NCBI GenBank assembly: GCA_902702965.1
Contig: CACRXP010000148.1
Span: 536,869 to 600,868, forward strand
Reading direction: 5' to 3'
Length of the DNA stretch: 64,000 nucleotides
Origin: Spirometra erinaceieuropaei
Taxonomy: Eukaryota; Platyhelminthes; Cestoda; Diphyllobothriidea; Diphyllobothriidae
Positions within the stretch are counted from its first letter, which is position 1; every line of letters starts with the position of its first letter. The position numbers were made by a program, and so were the translations under genes. Below are positions 57,775 to 64,000 of the stretch, in pieces. A model generated the notes under the pieces. The model made no database searches. It was not told the origin of the DNA and saw only the letters and a list, made by a program, of their open reading frames with translations.

Positions 57775-58690
57775 TGACGCTCCTAGCATACTTGCCTCCC
57801 CTACCATAAAGAAAACTGCATCAGCATACTCCAAACATTGGCATCAGTTAAAAGTCCAAACAATCGTATCGCTGCATTTCAGCCGTTGCACTTCAACGAT
57901 AGGCCTCCTGGGACACCATCTATCCCCAGGCCTGCATTCCACAATGGAGGCTGAGTGAGCATTACTACTAACGCAACGAGAACATTGATGGAAATGACGG
58001 AATTACATCTCCAAATCTGGGCCTGGAGGATTGCTCGAAGCAAGCCAGAGTAGAATGGAATTCGAATGAGTACTTCTTTAAAGAAGGGAGTGCTACTCGT
58101 GTCCGCGAGAGTTTTAGCAGTTCATATATCGCACCCATTATATGAACATCCACGGATTCGGTATTGGCATCTTTTATATAAAACAGCGATTCGTAGGCAG
58201 AACAGCGAAAACAGAATCATAAAGTGGAAACTCGGACGATTTCAGAGGTTTCCGAGAATCTGAGCTTTACAGGAGAAAGGAACCGCCCCACGAATACGTA
58301 GGGCGGATCAGAACGAGTTGATGTTAAGAGGAAAGTCAAGTTATAGCAGGCTGTGATGAGATAGTACGAATACTGGAAATTATCGGTTAATCGATGCTGG
58401 CAGATTATGACATGAGAATGAAATTCATGAAGAAAGACGAGCACACTCCTCAGGATGTGGCATATGAGCTATGATCCCGGAAGTCTTTGATCGGATCCAG
58501 CTACGGCATTGCAACAATCGACTCAGAGGTGCCACAAGAGACGTGTCCCGTGATGTCTGTTGGCAGGGGCACTAAGGGGGCGAGGCTCCCACATTTTAAC
58601 GGGCGGTCAGGATCTCGCTGGGAGTGTCCCGCGAGTGAACCGGAAACTACCTGGTAACTGTTCCACATGAAACGCGGACTACTTGTCGAA
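57775..58690 (-). repeat. Repeat R3, full, minus orientation (unit C)
   Basis: Counterpart of 36585-37500. Confidence 0.65.
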
Positions 58691-58871
58691 CAGTCAAGTT
58701 GCGTCTCCTATGGTAGCCACAATACTAAATGTCTCATTTGTACACTTGCCATGTGCACTTCACGAAGTCATGGAGAAGGCCGCACGGAAACGATGCAGAA
58801 GTACAGTAGATGCGCGACTTCATAAAATGTTAACCGAAAATCCGAATTTTGTTTTCAATTTGGAAAGATGA
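58683..58871 (+). CDS. Conserved small ORF, 62 codons, unit C
   Basis: Counterpart of 16542-16730, same length, ending NPNFVFNLER. Differs from B at several residues (RKRCRSTVDARLHK for RNRCRSTVDVLLYK). No function recognised. Confidence 0.25.
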   Translation: MSNSQVASPMVATILNVSFVHLPCALHEVMEKAARKRCRSTVDARLHKMLTENPNFVFNLER

Positions 58872-58969
58872 GCTAGATGAGGCCGTAGGATTTATGGTCA
58901 CGCGGCAGAATCTCAAGAAATATCAGTCATGCCAGTTTGCCGGCCTTAAACGAGGTTCATTCGGCTTGT

Positions 58970-60430
58970 TTGCAAAAAGTACACTCTGTGAACTATAACC
59001 ACTTACATGTTCCAAAATGTTCTTTCTTTCACTCTCTTTTGGTAGAAAGTTACATATACTTCAAACTCTATATTCGACGAAATATTATATTTCAGTTTTA
59101 GAAAATTCTCCAGTTTCCGAATCATTTTCAATCCGACCTGCCGTCACAGTTACGTTCATGTCGTCCAAACTACAGGATGTGTATTTTCCGTGTTAGGCAA
59201 ATTATGCACTTCTATACGCAACAGAGAAGAAGCCGTGTGGCTTTCATAAAACTTTGCAGTGCATTAATTTTTTACTATATATTTCACAGGCAGCATTAGT
59301 TAACATAGAGATGTGGTGCTTTATGAAATGAAATTTCACGGATATAAAAATCTCACAATAATACAGTTTTGTTAAAACCTGGCGGTAGTGTCTTTTAAGT
59401 ACAAAATTGTACGAATAAATAATTCGCAGACAAATGAGAAAAATGACACATTTTGTGCGTGTTTTCTGTGAGGCGTATTTAAGTGTACAAGGACATCGAA
59501 AACCAATTGGAACAATCCATACTACTAAACGTGTCATTTTTTGCTGAATATCCTATCCCTTCGAAACGAAAGCACGCCTCAGAACCTCGGTTAACATTTC
59601 ATGGGGTAGCAGAGCCTTCTATGAAAAGCTGACAAGGGGAGAGTGTTTAAAGTTGGTGGAGGTATGTGGATAAATATTGAGGAAAAATTACGAATGTTAT
59701 ATTGAACGAATAACTGGTGCAGGGATTGAAATCCGACAAAGGTTTGAAATGTTGGCAGAAGCCTGAAATGCAGCGCCATCTAGTAAAGTCCTTCTCACTT
59801 GTCTAAGATTCTCGTACTAATATCGATTCCAGTAGGTGGGTTTCTGTTTAGTGTTAGGGTTACGGTTAAGAACAGGGATTAGGATTGCGGTTAAGGGTTC
59901 AGAGGTTAGTGTACGGGTTAGCATTTGGGGGGTTAGGGATGCATGGGTCAATGTTAGGGTTAGTATTTGAGGACTAGGATGGGGGATCAAGGGATAGGTT
60001 CGGGTTAGGATTTAGAGTTATTATTTAGGATTAGGTTTAGAGTTATAATTTTCGGATAGGGCTTAGGGTTCTTCATTTTGCCAGTGTGGTCGTAGATCGG
60101 ATCTTTGCCGAAATTATATTTATCTGCAATCGGAGACGGAAGTCGGCTTTGAGCTAGGGCTCACAGAAACTTAACGCTGTTCAGATAGTTTCTGATTGAA
60201 GAGGAAGTATACGGATGCGTCTAATACAACTGACTTCATGTTAAATACATTTGCAATGTTAGAACGACTAAATTCGCTCTCTAGATCGGCGAACGTCACA
60301 ACCAAGAAATTTTATCTCAGGCATTTCTGATTGCTGTAGCATGAAGTGAAGCCGCCGAATAGCAGGTTCGTCCACGTATTTCTGCATCAACTAAATCCCC
60401 TCCCCGAAGTTTCACGCCCGTTCCAGGAAA
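58970..60430 (+). repeat. Direct repeat D1 of unit C with telomere-like block
   Basis: Counterpart of 16830-18300; the TTAGGG-like block is at 59840-60080. Confidence 0.75.
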
Positions 60431-60499
60431 CGAAACCGCATGGATATGCAAAGCTGACTTTCAATGCTAAGAAAAACGTGCTGTTGTCCAAAATAACTA

Positions 60500-61520
60500 C
60501 TTGAGTAGGATTAGTTTTTGCATCGGTTTTCCACACCCTTCTAACTACGAGTATATTTTATAGAAAAGATGTACAAAACGTATTCTTTCTACTACTCATT
60601 TGGCAGAAAGTTGCGAATTCTTTAGATTTTATATTTGAAGAAATAGTATCTTTCGGTTTTAAAAAACCCTCTAGTTCGCGAATGATTTTGAAACCGACCT
60701 GTCGTCTACCTCGCATTTCTATGTATTGCTATGGGCTACTAAGAAGAAGCCGTCCGGCATTCATAAAGTCTTGTAGGCGATTTGATTCATAAGCAGCACT
60801 AGCAAACAAAGAGATACGGTGGTTAGTGAAAGGACATTTCAGTATCTTAAAAAATCTCAGAATTATAAACTTATCTCAACCTGGTGATACTCCTTTCTAA
60901 GCATAGAATTAGAGGATGTAATTCTCCACTATATGAGCAAATGAATGATCATTTCGGTGGGTTTTCCGTGAGACATATTGGAATTTATTAGGGCAGCGAT
61001 AATTCATTGGAAATATCCATGCTACTCAACCAGTCATTTTTCCTCAGTATAGTTTATCCAGACGAGACCAACGAAGCTCGGTCAAAAGCTGGCATGATTA
61101 TATGACTGAAATATTTAGAGGTGGCGGAGATGAACAGATCACTATTCAGGAAAAATTACGAATGCCATGTGGAAAAACTAACGGGTGCAGTGGTTGAAAT
61201 ACTTCAAAATATTTTTAATCCGGAATAGCAGACTGAAGTCAGCTCTCAGCTGAGGGACTCACAGAAATTTAAGGTTATTCAGATAGGTATGATTTAGAGG
61301 GATGAATAAGGATACGTCTAATAGAAGTGACTTCTTGTAAAATACATTTATATTGTTAGAACGACTAAATTCGCTCTCTAAACCGGTGAACGCCACAACC
61401 AAGTAATTTTACCTCAGACATTTCTGATCACTTCAGCATGAAGTAAAAACCGCCGAATATCAGGCCTGTCCACTTAATACTGCAGCAACTGAATTCCCTC
61501 CTCTAAGGTTCACACTTCTT
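60500..61520 (+). repeat. Direct repeat D2 of unit C
   Basis: Counterpart of 18370-19440 with a deletion of about 47 bp near 60720. Confidence 0.7.
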
Positions 61521-61663
61521 CTATTCCGTAACACGTGATCAGCACCTGATGCAACAGCCGCCGGTGGGCATCCGAGTCGTTGGTCGGGTTCAAGGTCGCA
61601 CGAAGCCAATCGATACAACTTAATCCTTGAACTGCGTCACAAAGCAACTCGACCAGCTACGAG

Positions 61664-63760
61664 ATGCTCAGTCCAACGAGAATGTTACGTCGTTACATTA
61701 AATGGTGGAATGATGTTCCAGATGTAGTTGGATCATCAACTTTACCGTATGAACAAGGCATATTTACTCAGGATGTAGGCGGACCGCCATACGCGGATAG
61801 CAGTAAGTCCATTCCTCGTATCCTTCAAGATTCATTCTTCCATCATCTCATCGTCTACAACACTTACGCCACAATTTGAATGCGTATAAATAAAGTAGTT
61901 TGAGAAATTATGAATAAGGCATATGCATCGCAAAAGGTATTTATGAATGCATGACCTAGCTTACATCGGCCGATCCGTTAAACCTACTTTATTAATTTTA
62001 GCCATCTAAGTGTCACATATCCAATATGTATGGCCGCGGATGAGGGATGACATCGGGCATAGTGTAGCATTGCTTTAGATTGTTGATGTAAGCCTTCATG
62101 CATTCAGTTTAAATCCTGACTTTCTCCCTATAAGTAGATCAGATTTCAAGTAATGAATTTTCTTCAACTTCTCTTCTAGTTCCTAGTGCATCACAATACA
62201 ATAGGTACGACTGGCCAAATTGCTCAACTCCCGTCAGCACGCTTAGCGTAGCATCCTCGTCTACAGCTCCCATGACTTTTAAGGACAATAGAAACGCGGA
62301 CAGTAAGGAGGAATCTAGCATTGAACAGGACATAAGTTTTAACTCTTATACTTCCGTATGGACAACTGGCACCGAGCACACAGCTGTCCGATGGAGATCA
62401 GCTCCCTCTAGACTAGGTGAGAAAATCTCCCAGGCAACAAGTTTGGAATATGTCAGTCGCTTGAGCCTCACAAGTGAAGAAGACCTTCGCACTCTGGAAG
62501 CTAATTCAACTCCCATAAGGCAACTATCGAATTACGCGTATCATAAGGAGTCGGAAGGTGAAGTGGATAATGTATCAGCAGCCGGTTCAAACAGCTCCAT
62601 TTCATCAATATCGTCCTCATCCTCAACCCACACGTTTGATCCCCAACACAGGGACCCGGGACCCACAACGATAGCATTTAGTGCATCGAATCCCCGTCCG
62701 ACTCCACATCCGCGATCTCGCAGGTTGGTTCTGAGACAATCCCAACCAGCAGCCCCGTCGCCGCTGTCACATACTCCACAGCCGCAGCCACCACCACCAC
62801 CACCACCGCTGTCGTTGTTGGCACCAATGCGATCAAGGAAGTCGCCACTCTCACATTCTCCACCACCTCATCCGTTCACGGCGCCGATTTCGCCGTCACA
62901 AACTCTACCAACAACGTTCCCCTGTCTGCTGGACTTGGAGTTGTGCAGACCAGTGACGTCACCACAACGACCCTGCCCACGGCCGCGACACTCGGCCACC
63001 CTGACAATCTCAACGCCAAAGAATCCGCCACCACCAAGGTCGTTGTCCGCACTGCCACACCCGCCACCACTTCCACCACCACCGCCACCAGGATGGTTGA
63101 CATTGAAACGGGTGGAGACAGTAGCGACTGCAGAGGAGTACACGCCTCCGTCTCCGAAGCCGTCCCCTGCCTCATCCCCGACTCCGTCTCAGCTCCTAAA
63201 TGCACTGATTGCGTGGCCGTCACCGTCGCCGTCGTCGCCGAAACCCTCAACCCCATTGACACCACTGCCGGAACCCTTGTCGACGCTGACCCCTTCTCCA
63301 CAACTTTCTCTTCCACTGTCTCAAATCCCAGTGGTGTTGAACGGGTTGAGTTCATTGCCATTATCAACCCAACCCTCCTCATCACCAGAACTGTTGAAAA
63401 CGACTACCTCGTTTCCACCATCATCCGCATCACCCTCCCAGCTGCTGGTGCCGTTAAAGACGTTGACGCGACCGCCGCCGCCGCCGACGACGACGCCGAC
63501 GCCGCCCTCATCGCCGCCACCACCCCTATTCATTTCGCGTCTCTCGCCTGCTGATGAAGTCGGCTTCCTTAGCAGCCATCTCAGCGAGACACACGGTTCC
63601 GATCTTCCTCTCAGAGAGGGTGGTGACTCACCCCGGAACCCACTGACACGGCTCCTCCAGACAGGAGTTCCCCAGAAAACTGAAATGAGGTGGACTCAGA
63701 CAACTCCAGTCTTGGACAGCAGCGGCGACGGCGTTGTGAACGTGCAGCTGACGTCCAATG
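61664..63760 (+). CDS. Ser/Pro-rich protein of unknown function, tandem copy C (partial)
   Basis: Exon 1 61664-61802 and exon 2 62180-63760 with the same donors, acceptor and phases as copies A and B; exons 3 and 4 would lie past the window end. Relative to A the long exon is two codons shorter overall (a Pro and a Pro/Ala-type run differ by whole codons), and the frame stays open. The N-terminal WW segment and the Ser-rich and Pro-rich parts are conserved. The first 215 residues of the ATG frame again show many replacements (for example FNSDTS to FNSYTS, RTQPSNF to IRQLSNY). Confidence 0.65.
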
Positions 63761-64000
63761 GTATGTCGAAAATGCGGATTTTAAATATTTACAGTCTCTT
63801 TGACAAAATTCGTTTTAGGCCGTAATGTCTACTGTGTTAAATGGACAATGTGTGAATAGAAGCGAAGAGACGAGTCCCAGGAGGCAGTCGGAAAGAAGGA
63901 GACATGATGGCTGGGACATGGGTCTTACTCGCCTGACGTTTCGGTTTCCTGCTCAAACCCATCTTTTGCTTTTGTATCTGATGATGGGTTCGAACAGGAA
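63761..64000. other. Start of intron/downstream of gene copy C
   Basis: Begins with the donor gtatgt and matches 21672-21911 and 42622-42861 almost base for base. An 84-codon open frame present here in A and B (21736, 42686) starts in this stretch, but does not fit the exon phases. Confidence 0.6.

Larger units (their letters stand above)
56065..64000 (+). repeat. Tandem 21-kb unit C, cut by the window end
   Basis: Third unit, same order as B as far as gene copy C and about 240 bp beyond its long exon. In its D2 part it has a deletion of about 47 bp near 60720 relative to A and B. Confidence 0.9.

Noticed and set aside
14050..64000. CRISPR array, bacterial operon or prophage system
   Set aside because: No short regularly spaced repeats, no ribosome-binding-site-led gene clusters; spliced genes and retroelements show a eukaryotic genome.

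Overview
This window is eukaryotic, repeat-rich draft sequence (one 461-bp N gap at 55604-56064) that looks like a flatworm, most likely a tapeworm of the diphyllobothriidean type. The reasons are: a conserved gene with three introns of only 30-36 bp, Penelope-like retroelements with GIY-YIG nucleases, tRNA-derived SINEs, a LINE whose protein ends in a zinc-finger/Thr-Ser-Pro tail, and interstitial TTAGGG-like sequence. The clade is inferred; no rRNA or mitochondrial marker is present.

Layout. Bases 1-9280 are transposon graveyard: a GC-richer repeat family (R1) of about 0.5-0.6 kb units, and a decayed LINE (5330-8795) interrupted by a tRNA-SINE and by a second LINE fragment flanked by an 11-bp target-site duplication. 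Bases 9281-13150 show no recognisable gene. At 13158-13894 on the minus strand lies the one gene assigned to a known family: the histone-fold transcription corepressor DRAP1/NC2-alpha in four exons. From about 14 kb to the end the window is a head-to-tail array of a roughly 21-kb unit present nearly three times (A about 14.05-35.4 kb, B about 35.4-56.5 kb, C about 56.1-64.0 kb, cut by the window edge). Homologous points are 20.95 kb apart (A to B) and 21.15 kb apart (B to C).

Each full unit carries, in order: a decayed Penelope-like element, repeat R3, two diverged direct repeats (the first holding a telomere-like block), a spliced gene for an unrecognised Ser/Pro-rich protein of about 610 residues, dispersed repeats and SINE pieces, a Penelope-like element split into an inverted RT part and a sense nuclease part, decayed forward and reverse copies of the same Ser/Pro-rich gene, R3 again in the other orientation, and a LINE tail abutting an LTR-retrotransposon gag remnant. 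The Ser/Pro-rich gene is open in all three units with matching splice phases and only in-frame length changes, so the window is best read as an expanding tandem gene family on a transposon-built amplicon.

The units are not identical. The A/B junction has about 1.9 kb replaced by an inverted telomere-like block; B has lost one of two 970-bp tandem repeats through a visible recombination switch; C alone has a 60-bp near-perfect palindrome inserted in a SINE. All similarities were judged by eye from the sequence, without alignment software.
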